Below are positions 34,224-41,918 of a stretch of 41,918 nt of DNA, one piece after another. The DNA is taken from assembly GCF_016612545.1 (NCBI RefSeq), contig NZ_JAENRY010000054.1:1-41918 (forward strand), in the 5' to 3' direction. Both the position numbers and the translations under genes were made by a program. The notes under the pieces are model-generated. The model made no database searches, was not told where the DNA came from, and saw only the letters and a program-made list of their open reading frames with translations. Numbering within the stretch: the stretch's first letter is position 1; the number at the start of each line of letters is the position of its first letter. This DNA comes from Streptomyces sp. MBT65 (lineage in GTDB: Bacteria; Actinomycetota; Actinomycetes; Streptomycetales; Streptomycetaceae).

Positions 34224-34931
34224 TCAGCTCACCACTCCGGTCATGACGCCCACGGGCACGGCGATGAAGCCGGCGGTGAGCAGCAGTGCGAGGACATTGG
34301 CGATGGTCTTCAGGGCGCGGTCGCGGCTGCGGCTGCCCGCGCCGAGGGTCTGGGCCGCGCTCCAGAAGCCGTGCCGGACGTGCAGGCCGAGGGCGAGCAT
34401 CGCGACGATGTAGATGGTGTCGCCGTACCAGGTGGAGAAGGTGTCCACGACGTTCTGGTACGGGTGGCCCTCCTGGAAGCCGCCGGAGTGCACGGTGCCG
34501 GTCGTCAGGTCAAGGATGTGCCAGACGATGAACAGGGCGAGGATGATCCCGCCCCAGCGCATGGTGCGCGTCGCGTAGGTCGCCCGGGGTTTCCTGTGCA
34601 CGTACTTGCTGGGGCGCGCCTTGATGTCGCGGCGGCTGAGCTGGTACGCGGAGACGGCGTGCGCGACGACGGCGACGACGAGGACGATCCGGATCAGCCA
34701 GAGCGTCCACTCGTAGTGCATGAAGGGTTCGCCGACGGTGCGCAGCCAGTGGGCGTAGTGGTTGAACTCCCCCGCGCCGAAGAAGATCTTCAGGTTCCCG
34801 ATCATGTGGACGACCAGGTACAGCAGCATGATCAGGCCGCTGACGGCCATCACTGTCTTCTTGCCGACGGAGCTGTCCCACACCGTGCGCGCCATCGACG
34901 GCCGTCGGTCCGTCCGCGTTGCCAGAGCCAT
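34224..34931 (-). CDS. sdhC: Succinate dehydrogenase cytochrome b subunit (single-subunit anchor)
   Basis: This 235-aa membrane anchor has five hydrophobic helices (AVSGLIMLLYLVVHMIGNLK, LWLIRIVLVVAVVAHAVSAY, GGIILALFIVWHILDLTTG, IYIVAMLALGLHVRHGFWSA, IANVLALLLTAGFIAVPVGV). Histidines in several helices are candidate haem b ligands, as in the B-type di-haem family. ATG 34931 was chosen because TAACGT (complement of 34940-34945) lies 8 nt before it and the longer frame enters the LysR gene. Confidence 0.9.
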   Translation of the reverse strand: MALATRTDRRPSMARTVWDSSVGKKTVMAVSGLIMLLYLVVHMIGNLKIFFGAGEFNHYAHWLRTVGEPFMHYEWTLWLIRIVLVVAVVAHAVSAYQLSRRDIKARPSKYVHRKPRATYATRTMRWGGIILALFIVWHILDLTTGTVHSGGFQEGHPYQNVVDTFSTWYGDTIYIVAMLALGLHVRHGFWSAAQTLGAGSRSRDRALKTIANVLALLLTAGFIAVPVGVMTGVVS

Positions 34932-34939
34932 GACTACGG

Positions 34940-34970
34940 ACGTTAGGCGCCGGAGGGTCGATCGGTCCAA
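34940..34970 (-). promoter_or_regulatory. Candidate sdhC promoter
   Basis: On the minus strand TTGGAC (34970-34965) and TAACGT (34945-34940) are separated by 19 bp, slightly long. The -10 ends 8 nt before the sdhC ATG, suggesting a very short leader or leaderless mRNA. Confidence 0.35.
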
Positions 34971-34991
34971 GACATGATCTGCCTGGATTCC

Positions 34992-35006
34992 ATAGGCTAC
35001 GGCTAT
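34992..35006 (+). promoter_or_regulatory. LysR-type operator ATAG-N7-CTAT
   Basis: ATAG (34992-34995) and CTAT (35003-35006) form a dyad with the T-N11-A core of LysR-type regulators. It overlaps TATCGT (35004-35009), which ends 6 nt before the lysR ATG and fits a leaderless -10. Binding would repress lysR itself and could influence divergent sdhC. Confidence 0.5.
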
Positions 35007-35015
35007 CGTGGGGGC

Positions 35016-35897
35016 ATGCAGTTCCAGCAGCTCCAGTACTTCGTGGCCGTCGCCGAGACCCGGCACTTCACCCGGGCCGCCGATCTGGTCCATGTCGCGC
35101 AGCCCTCGTTGTCCCAGCAGATCAAGGCGCTGGAGCGGGAGTTGGGGGCCGATCTGTTCCTGCGGGCGCGGGGCAACATCACGCTCACGGACGCGGGCGA
35201 GGCGCTGCTGCCGCTCGCCCGGCGGATCCTGGCGGACGCGGACACGGCCCGGCACGAGGTCCTCGAACTGGTCCAACTGCGCAGCGGCCGGGTCAGGTTG
35301 GGGGCGACCCCGAGCCTGTGCACGGGTCTGCTGCCGGATGTGCTGCGCGCCTTCCACGACCGCTATCCGGGCATCCGGCTGCTGATCGAGGAGGGCGGTT
35401 CGCACGATCTCGTCCGCGAACTAGCGCGCGGCGCCCTGGACTTGGCCCTGGTGGTGCTGCCGCTGCCCACTCCGTCACCGGCGCTGACGACGGTGGAGCT
35501 GCTGCGCGAGGACCTGGTGGTCGTGTCGTCGCCGGAGGCGCCGGTGCCGGGCCGTGGGCGGACCGTGCGGATCTCCGATCTGGAGGGCGAGCGTCTGGTG
35601 ATGTTCCGGCACGGCTACGACCTGCGCGAACTGACCGTCGCCGCGTGCCGCGCCGAGGGTTTCGAGCCCGACTTCGCGGTGGAGGGCGGCGAGATGGACG
35701 CCGTGCTCGGCTTCGTGCGGGCGGGGCTCGGCGTGGCCGTCGTACCGCGCATGGTGGCGACGAAGTCGGGGCGGGGGCTGCGGGTGACGCCGTTGGCGCG
35801 GCCCGGGCTGCACCGGACGATCGCACTCGCGCATCGCAGCGATGTGGCTCCGCCGCGGGCGGCCCGGGAGTTGCAGCGGATGCTGCTGGAGCGTTGA
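35016..35897 (+). CDS. LysR-family transcriptional regulator
   Basis: This 293-aa regulator has an N-terminal winged helix (QLQYFVAVAETRHFTRAADL, VAQPSLSQQIKALERELGA) and a periplasmic-binding-type effector domain (VRLGATPSLCTGLLPDVLRA ... GVAVVPRMVA). It is divergent from sdhCAB with 84 bp between them, the usual LysR arrangement, so it probably controls that operon. ATG 35016 is preceded by TATCGT at the leaderless spacing and by an ATAG-N7-CTAT dyad. The effector is unknown. Confidence 0.9.
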   Translation: MQFQQLQYFVAVAETRHFTRAADLVHVAQPSLSQQIKALERELGADLFLRARGNITLTDAGEALLPLARRILADADTARHEVLELVQLRSGRVRLGATPSLCTGLLPDVLRAFHDRYPGIRLLIEEGGSHDLVRELARGALDLALVVLPLPTPSPALTTVELLREDLVVVSSPEAPVPGRGRTVRISDLEGERLVMFRHGYDLRELTVAACRAEGFEPDFAVEGGEMDAVLGFVRAGLGVAVVPRMVATKSGRGLRVTPLARPGLHRTIALAHRSDVAPPRAARELQRMLLER

Positions 35898-35939
35898 TCG
35901 CCGCCTAGCATGGGGGCTTCTCTCAGAGGGGTGACCGGA

Positions 35940-37166
35940 TTGCACCGGATACGGTTGGTGGGCGCGACGCTGCTCGGGCTGGTGCTCGTGGGCTGCGCGG
36001 GCTCAGGGAGCACGCCTTCCGGCGAGTCGAGCCGTACGACGGTTTCGGCATCCGCGTCGCCCAGCGCCTCGCCGACTCCCGTCGCCGACTCGGGGTGGCA
36101 GGCGTGGACCGCTTCCTACCCGGCGGAGGACGGCCGGTGCGAGGCGACGGCTCATCAGGTCGTGTGCCGCACCGGTTCCGGCGGTTTCGTCGGGCGCTCC
36201 CGCAGCACCGGACGGGTCACCTGGTCCGTCCCGCCGGCCGGCCGCGGCAAGGACGCGGACCTTGTCGTCGACTCGGCCAGCGAACGGGCCGTGACCAGCT
36301 CCGGCGCGACACTGAGCGCGGCGGATCTGCGCACGGGCAAGACCGCCTGGACGCGCCGGCTGACCGGCGGCTCCACCTACCCGGTGGTTCTCAGGGTGGC
36401 GGAGGGAACCGTCTACGTTCTCGAAACCCCGGCGGAGGGCATGAAGATCATCCCCCTCGCCGCCTTCCGGATGTCCGACGGCAGGACGCTGTGGCACCGC
36501 GGCGTCGCGGCGGATTCGTACGGGGACATGGCCGTCTTCGGGGGCCGTGTCTACACCACCGACGGCACGGAGGTCACCGCCCGCGACGCCCGTACCGGCG
36601 ACACCGTGGCGACCAGCGCCGAGGGCGTCGAATGCCCCCACCTCGTCTCCGGCGGCCACTACCTCGTGTGCACCGGCAGCCCGATCTCCGCGGAGGACAC
36701 CTTCCCGCCGCTCCGGCGCCTGGACCCGGACACGCTCCGGCCGCTGAGGACGGCCGAGGACACGGGGCAGAAGCCCGAGCGCGGGGTGATCTCGTCCGAC
36801 GGTGTGCTCGTGCTGTACGAGGACAGCGCCGAGGACCCGGGCGGCGGGTCCTGGAACGCGTACGACCTCGTCCACCCCAAGAGGCTGTGGAGCTACGCCA
36901 CCACCACGGAGGAGGCGGAGTTGGCCGGTGACCGGTTCGTCACCTTCACCCCGGTCAACGACGCCCCCGTCCGAGGACGCGTGATCACGATCGACCTGCA
37001 CGCCGGCCCGAAGGCGAAAGGGGCCGCCGCGGCACGCATGTCCGCGCCGTACGCGCAGGCCCGGTACGGGGAGTACCCCCGGCTCGTCCTGCCGGGCGGC
37101 GACCCGGACCATGTCGTCGTGCAGGCGGCCACCCATCGCGGCCTGCGGTCGATGCCGCTGCCCTGA
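35940..37166 (+). CDS. Lipoprotein with PQQ-like beta-propeller repeats
   Basis: This is an exported lipoprotein of about 408 aa. A basic-hydrophobic signal leads to the lipobox LVGC (lipidated Cys about 19), followed by a Ser/Thr/Pro linker. The body has repeated blades (TGRVTWSVP, TGKTAWTRRL, DGRTLWHRGV, KRLWSYAT) typical of PQQ-like propellers. TTG 35940 is suggested because GAGGGG at 35926-35931 lies 8 nt upstream; GTG 35931 and ATG 35910 are alternatives. It is convergent with rmdA with a 12-bp gap. The function is unknown. Confidence 0.78.
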   Translation: MHRIRLVGATLLGLVLVGCAGSGSTPSGESSRTTVSASASPSASPTPVADSGWQAWTASYPAEDGRCEATAHQVVCRTGSGGFVGRSRSTGRVTWSVPPAGRGKDADLVVDSASERAVTSSGATLSAADLRTGKTAWTRRLTGGSTYPVVLRVAEGTVYVLETPAEGMKIIPLAAFRMSDGRTLWHRGVAADSYGDMAVFGGRVYTTDGTEVTARDARTGDTVATSAEGVECPHLVSGGHYLVCTGSPISAEDTFPPLRRLDPDTLRPLRTAEDTGQKPERGVISSDGVLVLYEDSAEDPGGGSWNAYDLVHPKRLWSYATTTEEAELAGDRFVTFTPVNDAPVRGRVITIDLHAGPKAKGAAAARMSAPYAQARYGEYPRLVLPGGDPDHVVVQAATHRGLRSMPLP

Positions 37167-37178
37167 GGCAGCGGTCGC

Positions 37179-39314
37179 TCAGCCCGTCGCGTCGACCAGC
37201 GCCAGGTCGTGCAGTCGGTCCGGCGGGCCGGGGCGGGCGTAGTACCAGCCCTGGGCCGTGTCGCAGCCGAGTATGCGGAGCTGTTCGGCCTGTGCGCCCG
37301 TCTCGACGCCCTCGACCGTCACCGTGAGGTTCAGGCTGTGGGCGAGGGAGACGATGCCCTCGACGATCTTGAGGTCGACGGGGTCGGCCGGGAACTGCTG
37401 CATGCTCTGGGTGAAGGAGCGGTCCAGCTTGAGGATGCTCACCGGGAGGCGGCGGAGGTTGGCGAGGTTCGAGTAGCCGGTGCCGAAGTCGTCCAGGGCG
37501 ATGTCGACGCCCATCTCGGCGAGTTGCCGCAGCGGCTTCAGCAGATCGTCGTCGGCTCCGATCAGCGCCGACTCGGTGACCTCCAGGCAGAGCGCGTCGG
37601 GGGCGACGCCGGTGCGCTCCAGGATGTCCACGGTGTCCTGGACCAGGCCGGGGTGGGTGAGCTGGCAGGGCGAGAGGTTGACGTTGATGCGCAGGGGCAC
37701 GCCGTCGCCGTACGACTCGCGCCAGGCACGGGCCTGTCGTACGGACTGTTCCAGGACCCAGCGGCCCAACGGGACGATCAGGCCGGTGTGTTCGGCGAGC
37801 GGGATGAAGCGGTCGGGGCCCAGGACGCCGTGCTGCGGGTGCAGCCAGCGGACCAGGGCCTCGGCGCCGCGCACGCTGCCGTCGCCGAGGTGGACCAGCG
37901 GCTGGTACTCGATGAAGAACTCGTTGCGGTCCAGGGCGGCCGGCAGCGCGTTGGTCAGGCCGTGGCGGGTGATCGCGCGGGCGTCGGCCTCCGGGTCGGC
38001 GAGTTCGAAGCGGTTGCCGCCCGCCGACTTGGCCCGGTACATCGTGATGTCGGCGCTGCGCAGCACCTCCGCCGGGCCGCGCTCGCCGGCCGGGCCCTCG
38101 ACGATGCCGATGGAGCCGCGCACGGTGAGGTCACGGCCGTCGATGCTGACCGGGGTGATCAGCGCGTTCATGATGCGGCCGGCGAGTTCGTCGACCTCGC
38201 GCTCGGTGTCGGGCCCGGTGGTCAGCGCCACGAACTCGTCGCCGCCGAGCCGGGCGACCATCTCGCCGGGCGCGGTCGCACACGACTGGAGCCGGTCGGC
38301 GACCTCGACGAGCAGCCGGTCACCGGCCGCGTGGCCGAGGCTGTCGTTGATGGTCTTGAAGCCGTCGAGGTCGAGGTAGCACAGGCCGAACCGCTGGTTG
38401 TCGCCCGCGCCGAGCGCCTTCTCCAAGCGCTCGAAGAACAGGGTGCGGTTCGGGAGGCCGGTGAGCGCGTCGTGGGTCGCCTCGTAGCGCAGCCGCAGAT
38501 TGAGCAGCCGGCGCTCGGTGGTGTCCTCCATGAGGGCGAGCTGGTACTGCGGGTTGCCGTCGGCGTCGCGCAGCAGGGAGACCGTGAGGTTGGTCCACAG
38601 GACCGTTCCGTCGGGCCGGTAGAACGCCTTCTCGACATGGTAGTGCTCGCGCTCGCCGCGGACGAGTTCGTCGTAGAGGGTCCAGGTCTGGGGCGCGTCG
38701 TCCGGGTGGGTCCACTCGCGGACGTTGCGGCCGCCCATGGTCTGCTCGGTGATGCCGAACATGCGCAGCAGCGCGCCGTTGACCTGGAGGATGTTGCCGT
38801 CGAGGTCGGCCATGCCGATTCCTATGGCCGCGCCCTCGAAGACCGCGCGGAAGCGGGCCTCGGTCGCGTGCAGGGCCTGGGCGACGACGCCCTGGGCCTG
38901 GAGGGCGGCCACCGAGATGGCCTCCTGCTCGGCCAGCGTGCGCTCGCGCAGTTCCTGGGCGAAGCCGGCGGCCATGGCGTGCTGGAGGCGGGCCGAGCGG
39001 ATCCGCAGGTCCTCCTGGGGGCCGTCGCCGCCGCAGTAGAGGACCAGGTAGGCGTCGACGCACTCCAGGGTGTGGGTGAGGGCGTCGGGGTCGGTGCAGT
39101 GCGCGCTGACGAGGGCGGAGCCGACGGCCTTGCCCTCCTCGGCCTCGAAGGTCCGGGCGCGCAGCGCCTCGCTCAACCGCCGGGCCAGCGGCAGGAGCAG
39201 TTCCTCGAACTCGGGCCGGGTCAGCGAGGTGGAGGTCGCCGGGAACACCGCGCGGCTCCAGATCGTCGCGAACCTGCGCAGTCTGCCCTCCGGCCCGTCC
39301 GGCTCCGCGATCAC
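37179..39314 (-). CDS. rmdA: PAS-GGDEF-EAL cyclic di-GMP enzyme, RmdA-like
   Basis: This 711-aa cytoplasmic protein has an uncharacterised helical N-terminus (1-140), a PAS domain (about 149-268), a GGDEF domain (about 275-435; intact GGDEF at 357-361) and an EAL domain (about 456-700; EAL 485-487, INVNLSP, LEVTE, DDFGTG 608-613, KLD, VEGVE, AQGWYYARP). All usual phosphodiesterase residues are present. The RxxD inhibitory site expected before GGDEF reads APGE, so product inhibition is probably lost. GTG 39314 overlaps the methyltransferase stop (GTGA), with AGGA upstream. In S. coelicolor RmdA (SCO0928) is a c-di-GMP phosphodiesterase affecting development. Confidence 0.87.
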   Translation of the reverse strand: MIAEPDGPEGRLRRFATIWSRAVFPATSTSLTRPEFEELLLPLARRLSEALRARTFEAEEGKAVGSALVSAHCTDPDALTHTLECVDAYLVLYCGGDGPQEDLRIRSARLQHAMAAGFAQELRERTLAEQEAISVAALQAQGVVAQALHATEARFRAVFEGAAIGIGMADLDGNILQVNGALLRMFGITEQTMGGRNVREWTHPDDAPQTWTLYDELVRGEREHYHVEKAFYRPDGTVLWTNLTVSLLRDADGNPQYQLALMEDTTERRLLNLRLRYEATHDALTGLPNRTLFFERLEKALGAGDNQRFGLCYLDLDGFKTINDSLGHAAGDRLLVEVADRLQSCATAPGEMVARLGGDEFVALTTGPDTEREVDELAGRIMNALITPVSIDGRDLTVRGSIGIVEGPAGERGPAEVLRSADITMYRAKSAGGNRFELADPEADARAITRHGLTNALPAALDRNEFFIEYQPLVHLGDGSVRGAEALVRWLHPQHGVLGPDRFIPLAEHTGLIVPLGRWVLEQSVRQARAWRESYGDGVPLRINVNLSPCQLTHPGLVQDTVDILERTGVAPDALCLEVTESALIGADDDLLKPLRQLAEMGVDIALDDFGTGYSNLANLRRLPVSILKLDRSFTQSMQQFPADPVDLKIVEGIVSLAHSLNLTVTVEGVETGAQAEQLRILGCDTAQGWYYARPGPPDRLHDLALVDATG

Positions 39315-40123
39315 GCCGTGCGTCCTACGCCGGCGAATCCGGAGAAGGAGTACGGATCCTCGTCCTCCAGCACCGTGTCCGGCCGCCACTCCGGCATCGG
39401 CACCAGTCCCGGTTCCACCATGTCGTACCCCTCGAAGAACCGCGCGATCTCCTCGCGCGAGCGCATGATCAGCGGATTGCGGATGTCCTTGTACACGTCG
39501 ACCGCGCCCTCCGCTCGCTCCGGTGGCAACGGGATTCCCTCGTACGAGGCATGGGTGAGGATGAGCAGGCTGCCGGGCGCGAGCGCCTCGCGCAGCTGTG
39601 CCACCGCTCCGTACGGGTCGTCCGTGTCTTCCACGAAGTGCAGTATGGCAACGAGAAGTAAGGCCACTGGCCGATTCACGTCGATCAGCCGCTGGACCTC
39701 GGGGCTCGCCAGGATCTCCTGGGGCTTGCGGAGGTCGGCCGCGACGACGCCCGCCGTCTCGTTGCCGGCCAGCACGGCCTGGCTGTGCGCGACCGCCACC
39801 GGGTCGTGGTCGACGTACATGACATGGGCGCCGGGGCTGGCCGCCTGGGCCACCTCGTGGACGTTGCCGAAGGTGGGGATCCCGGAGCCGATGTCGAGGA
39901 ACTGGGTGATGCCCTCGGCCGCCGCGAAGCGTACGGCGCGGCGCATGAACGCCCGGTTCGCCTGCATGATCTTGGGAAGTCCCGGGAGGAACTCCATGGC
40001 CTTGCGGGCCGCCTCCCGGTCGACCTCGAAGTTGTGCGAACCGCCCAGGTAGTAGTCGTAGATACGCGAAACGCTCGGCACCGAGATGTCGATGCTTCGT
40101 GGTGCCCAGGCGGGACGCTCCAT
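39311..40123 (-). CDS. SAM-dependent methyltransferase (DUF574/Methyltransf_19 type)
   Basis: This 270-aa protein belongs to the actinobacterial DUF574 family. It has SVSRIYDYYLGGSHNFEVDR, the SAM loop FLDIGSGIPTFGNVHEVAQ, VMYVDHDPVAVAH and LLLVAILHFVEDTDDPYGAV. ATG 40123 has GGAG 6 nt upstream; an in-frame TTG at 40135 is less likely. It is translationally coupled to rmdA by a GTGA overlap. Substrates for this large family are generally unknown. Confidence 0.85.
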   Translation of the reverse strand: MERPAWAPRSIDISVPSVSRIYDYYLGGSHNFEVDREAARKAMEFLPGLPKIMQANRAFMRRAVRFAAAEGITQFLDIGSGIPTFGNVHEVAQAASPGAHVMYVDHDPVAVAHSQAVLAGNETAGVVAADLRKPQEILASPEVQRLIDVNRPVALLLVAILHFVEDTDDPYGAVAQLREALAPGSLLILTHASYEGIPLPPERAEGAVDVYKDIRNPLIMRSREEIARFFEGYDMVEPGLVPMPEWRPDTVLEDEDPYSFSGFAGVGRTA

Positions 40124-40327
40124 GTATCTCTCCAAGGCGTAGGCGATCCGGTGTTCGAGCTGAGGCTACTGATCGCCCGCCAAAGGAGCGAGCGGAAACG
40201 GAAATTGACCATCCGTTCCCGGTGACTGCCCGCGGCACGTGCCGAATTGACGTGCGGGGACATGCGGAGAAGCGCGCGGAATGCCGGAATTGGCGAATGG
40301 CCCACTGAGGGCGCACGCCAAAGCGGC

Positions 40328-40358
40328 CCGCCCCCTCCGTGCGGTGCGGAGGGGGCGG
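40328..40358. terminator. Strong 12-bp GC hairpin terminator
   Basis: Arms at 40328-40339 and 40347-40358 are perfectly complementary (CCGCCCCCTCCG and its complement) with a 7-nt loop. It lies in the 349-bp gap between the methyltransferase start and the lipoprotein stop, about 115 nt beyond the latter, and most likely ends the lipoprotein transcript. The rest of that gap (40124-40472) shows no gene; it should hold the promoter of the methyltransferase-rmdA operon. Confidence 0.7.
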
Positions 40359-40472
40359 ACCTGGGGTCGCGCGCGCTGTGTTGTTCGGCATTTCTGTCGC
40401 TTGCCCGCGACCCTCCCTTCCGCGTTTCGGTGCCGAGTGGGCGGGGAGCTGTCAACCCTGGGGAGGTTCTCG

Positions 40473-41435
40473 CTACGCCGCGGGCGCGCCGACCGCTTTC
40501 CCTTCAGGGGAGACGGCGTACCAAGTGCCGCCCACGCCCTGACCGTTGGTCTGTCCGGCGGCCGTGTCACCGGAGAAGGTGTAGATCGGCCAGCAGTCGA
40601 CGGTCATCTGCTTGGCGCCGTCGGACCGGGTGAAGCCCATGAGGCCCTTCTTCTCGACGCCCTTGGTGTCGTTCGCCGAGACGATCCCGACGGCCGGCCA
40701 CTTCTCCGCGCAGGCACCGACGCAGTTCGAGACGGACTTGGGCCATGCCTTGTCCTTGAGGAAGCGGTAGACCGTGTGGCCGTTCTTGTCGACGACGATG
40801 TCACCGAGCTTGGCGTCCTTGCGGACGGAGAGGCCGGGCAGCGAGGCGAGGGTCGCCTTCTTGCCGTCGGGGGCCAGCGCGTACCACTTGCCGCCCACAC
40901 CCTGGCCGTTGACGTCACCGGCGTTGACGTCCTTGGCGTAACGGTAGGCGGGCCAGCCGCCGATGGTCAGCTGCTTGGTGCCGTCGGTACGGGTCACCTC
41001 GCCGAGGAGGGCCTTGTCGATACCGGCACCGGCCGTGGCGTCGTCCGCGGGAACCGGCGGCCACGCGGTGGCGCAGTCGCCGTCGCAGTTGGACTTGGGC
41101 GGATTGGCCGTGTCGGCGTCGAAACGGTAGAGGGTCAGACCCGCTCCGTCGCTCAACACCTTGCCGAGGTCGGGGTTGTTGGCAACGGTCAGCTCGCCCG
41201 CGGGCTCGGCGGCAGCGGCCTGCTGGCCGTCCGCGCCGTAGCCGTTGCCGGCACCGGTGCTGGGGCTCGACGTGGCCGCACCGACGCTTCCGTAACCTCC
41301 GGCCGCCGCCGTGGCACCGACGTTCTGTGCCGCAGAGGAAGGCGTGGTCACATTGTCCGAACCGCACGCCGCCGTCAACGCCATGACGGACACGGCCGTC
41401 GCCGCGAGTGAGGCGCTCCGCCAGGAGGTCTTCAT
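40473..41435 (-). CDS. Lipoprotein with two COG4315-type secreted repeats
   Basis: This 320-aa lipoprotein has a signal ending in the lipobox LTAAC (Cys24), a Gly/Ala/Ser linker to about residue 80, and two homologous repeats (about 82-190 and 203-310). Each repeat has LYRF or VYRF, a CxxxC pair (Cys117/121 and Cys238/242), TRTDG/TRSDG and NGQGVGGKWYAL or NGQGVGGTWYAV. A further single Cys occurs in DCWPIY. ATG 41435 has GGGGAG 6 nt upstream. The role is unknown; the paired cysteines and surface location suggest envelope redox or metal binding. Confidence 0.83.
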   Translation of the reverse strand: MKTSWRSASLAATAVSVMALTAACGSDNVTTPSSAAQNVGATAAAGGYGSVGAATSSPSTGAGNGYGADGQQAAAAEPAGELTVANNPDLGKVLSDGAGLTLYRFDADTANPPKSNCDGDCATAWPPVPADDATAGAGIDKALLGEVTRTDGTKQLTIGGWPAYRYAKDVNAGDVNGQGVGGKWYALAPDGKKATLASLPGLSVRKDAKLGDIVVDKNGHTVYRFLKDKAWPKSVSNCVGACAEKWPAVGIVSANDTKGVEKKGLMGFTRSDGAKQMTVDCWPIYTFSGDTAAGQTNGQGVGGTWYAVSPEGKAVGAPAA

Positions 41436-41692
41436 CGTCAACTCCCCATAATTCCCTGGATGTTGCAGCGCCCGTCTGTGCCGCCGCACGGTCCTAGGTA
41501 CGGGTGGGGACCACGGAAGTGTTCAACGGCCGCACAAATTTCTTTCCGACACCTGTGACACAGCCCCGCTCTCGTATGCGCGTACGCATCCGGCCACCTT
41601 CGGGAAACGGTTCGTCAAACCGTCGCACCCCGCCTTCCACTCCTTCGGGGCAATCCTTCCGCGCCCCGGCGCGTCCCCGCGCGCGAGGCCTC
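41436..41692. other. Divergent intergenic region
   Basis: This 257-bp region separates the COG4315-type lipoprotein from the small secreted peptide gene. Apart from the lipoprotein ribosome binding site, no sure promoter or gene was seen. Frames on both strands here are Arg/Pro-rich shadows. Confidence 0.4.
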
Positions 41693-41905
41693 ATGATCTC
41701 CGTCGTGCATGGACCCGAACCGACCCGAACCGCCCTCGTCGCAAGGGTGTTGACCCTGGTGACGCTGACCTGGCTGCTGACGGGCGCACCGGCGGGCCCG
41801 GCGGCGGCCGACGCGTGTGCGTACGCCTCGACGGGGCCGGACGGCACGGAGGCGGTGGCGGTCGCCGGTGGCGACTCCTGGCCGATCCCCCCGGCCTGCC
41901 GGTAA
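41693..41905 (+). CDS. Small secreted Cys-containing peptide
   Basis: This 70-aa predicted precursor has a signal peptide (VARVLTLVTLTWLLTGAP with an Ala-rich end, likely cut near PAAADA). The mature part of about 30 residues starts CAYASTGPDG and ends WPIPPACR, with one Cys near each end that could form a disulfide loop. ATG 41693 is the likeliest start; GTG 41705 also fits, and neither has a strong ribosome binding site. It is divergent from the COG4315-type lipoprotein. No family is recognised. Confidence 0.55.
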   Translation: MISVVHGPEPTRTALVARVLTLVTLTWLLTGAPAGPAAADACAYASTGPDGTEAVAVAGGDSWPIPPACR

Positions 41906-41918
41906 CCGACCCCGAAGC

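Noticed and set aside
39315..40391. N-terminal extension of the GGDEF-EAL gene
   Set aside because: The translated extension is antisense-like filler within the methyltransferase gene; the GTGA overlap at 39311-39314 gives the natural start.
1..41918. CRISPR array, tRNA, rRNA, insertion sequence or prophage
   Set aside because: No regular spaced repeats, cloverleaf-like sequence, transposase or phage protein was recognised on reading both strands.

Overview
The window is a high-GC actinobacterial chromosome segment, almost certainly Streptomyces. The signs are very strong G/C bias at third codon positions, GTG and TTG starts, many ATGA/GTGA gene overlaps, likely leaderless starts, Tat and lipoprotein signals, and an ergothioneine cluster. 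The right half (egtABCD, an SdhCAB set, a PAS-GGDEF-EAL gene) resembles, from memory, the S. coelicolor region around SCO0910-SCO0931, where SCO0928 is rmdA. I could not run an alignment to confirm this. No tRNA, rRNA, CRISPR array, insertion sequence or phage gene was seen.

Layout. 353-3986: a tightly coupled oxidative operon (flavin monooxygenase, short-chain dehydrogenase, aldehyde dehydrogenase), facing a convergent AraC-type regulator (4075-5148). 5281-6472: an MFS transporter broken by a frameshift. 6560-8161: a Tat-exported purple-acid-phosphatase-like enzyme closed by a 23-bp perfect hairpin. 8705-10048: a second MFS transporter. 10053-12777 (minus): glucarate dehydratase and a secreted GH43-AbfB enzyme with a readable promoter and palindromic operator. 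13026-14447: an amidase. 14474-16324: a small NfeD-like protein and a flotillin. 16381-17747: a PemK/MazF-like protein whose start lies inside a 17-bp perfect inverted repeat, convergent with a microbial PARG-type gene that has a coupled micro-ORF.

17957-22327: egtABCD, four overlapping genes for ergothioneine, with no egtE. 22421-28280: dodecin, a HAD phosphatase, a thioredoxin-like [2Fe-2S] protein, a luciferase-family oxidoreductase, a zinc alcohol dehydrogenase, and a short UvrA paralogue. 28318-31309 (minus): olsB and olsA (ornithine lipid synthesis) followed by a stand-alone alanyl-tRNA-synthetase-like catalytic core. 31524-34931 (minus): sdhCAB, with a divergent LysR gene at 35016-35897. 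35940-37166: a beta-propeller lipoprotein. 37179-40123 (minus): a DUF574-type methyltransferase overlapping rmdA. 40473-41435 (minus): a lipoprotein with two COG4315-type repeats. 41693-41905: a small secreted peptide.

Themes. Much of the segment concerns redox chemistry and the cell envelope: ergothioneine, flavoenzymes, succinate/menaquinone electron transfer, ornithine lipids, flotillin, secreted hydrolases and c-di-GMP signalling. The best candidate for something undescribed is the AlaRS-like core next to olsBA, which could supply activated amino acid or Ala-tRNA for a lipid-modifying step; this is inference. Second is the PemK-like gene with its promoter and start buried in a perfect inverted repeat, beside a PARG-type hydrolase.
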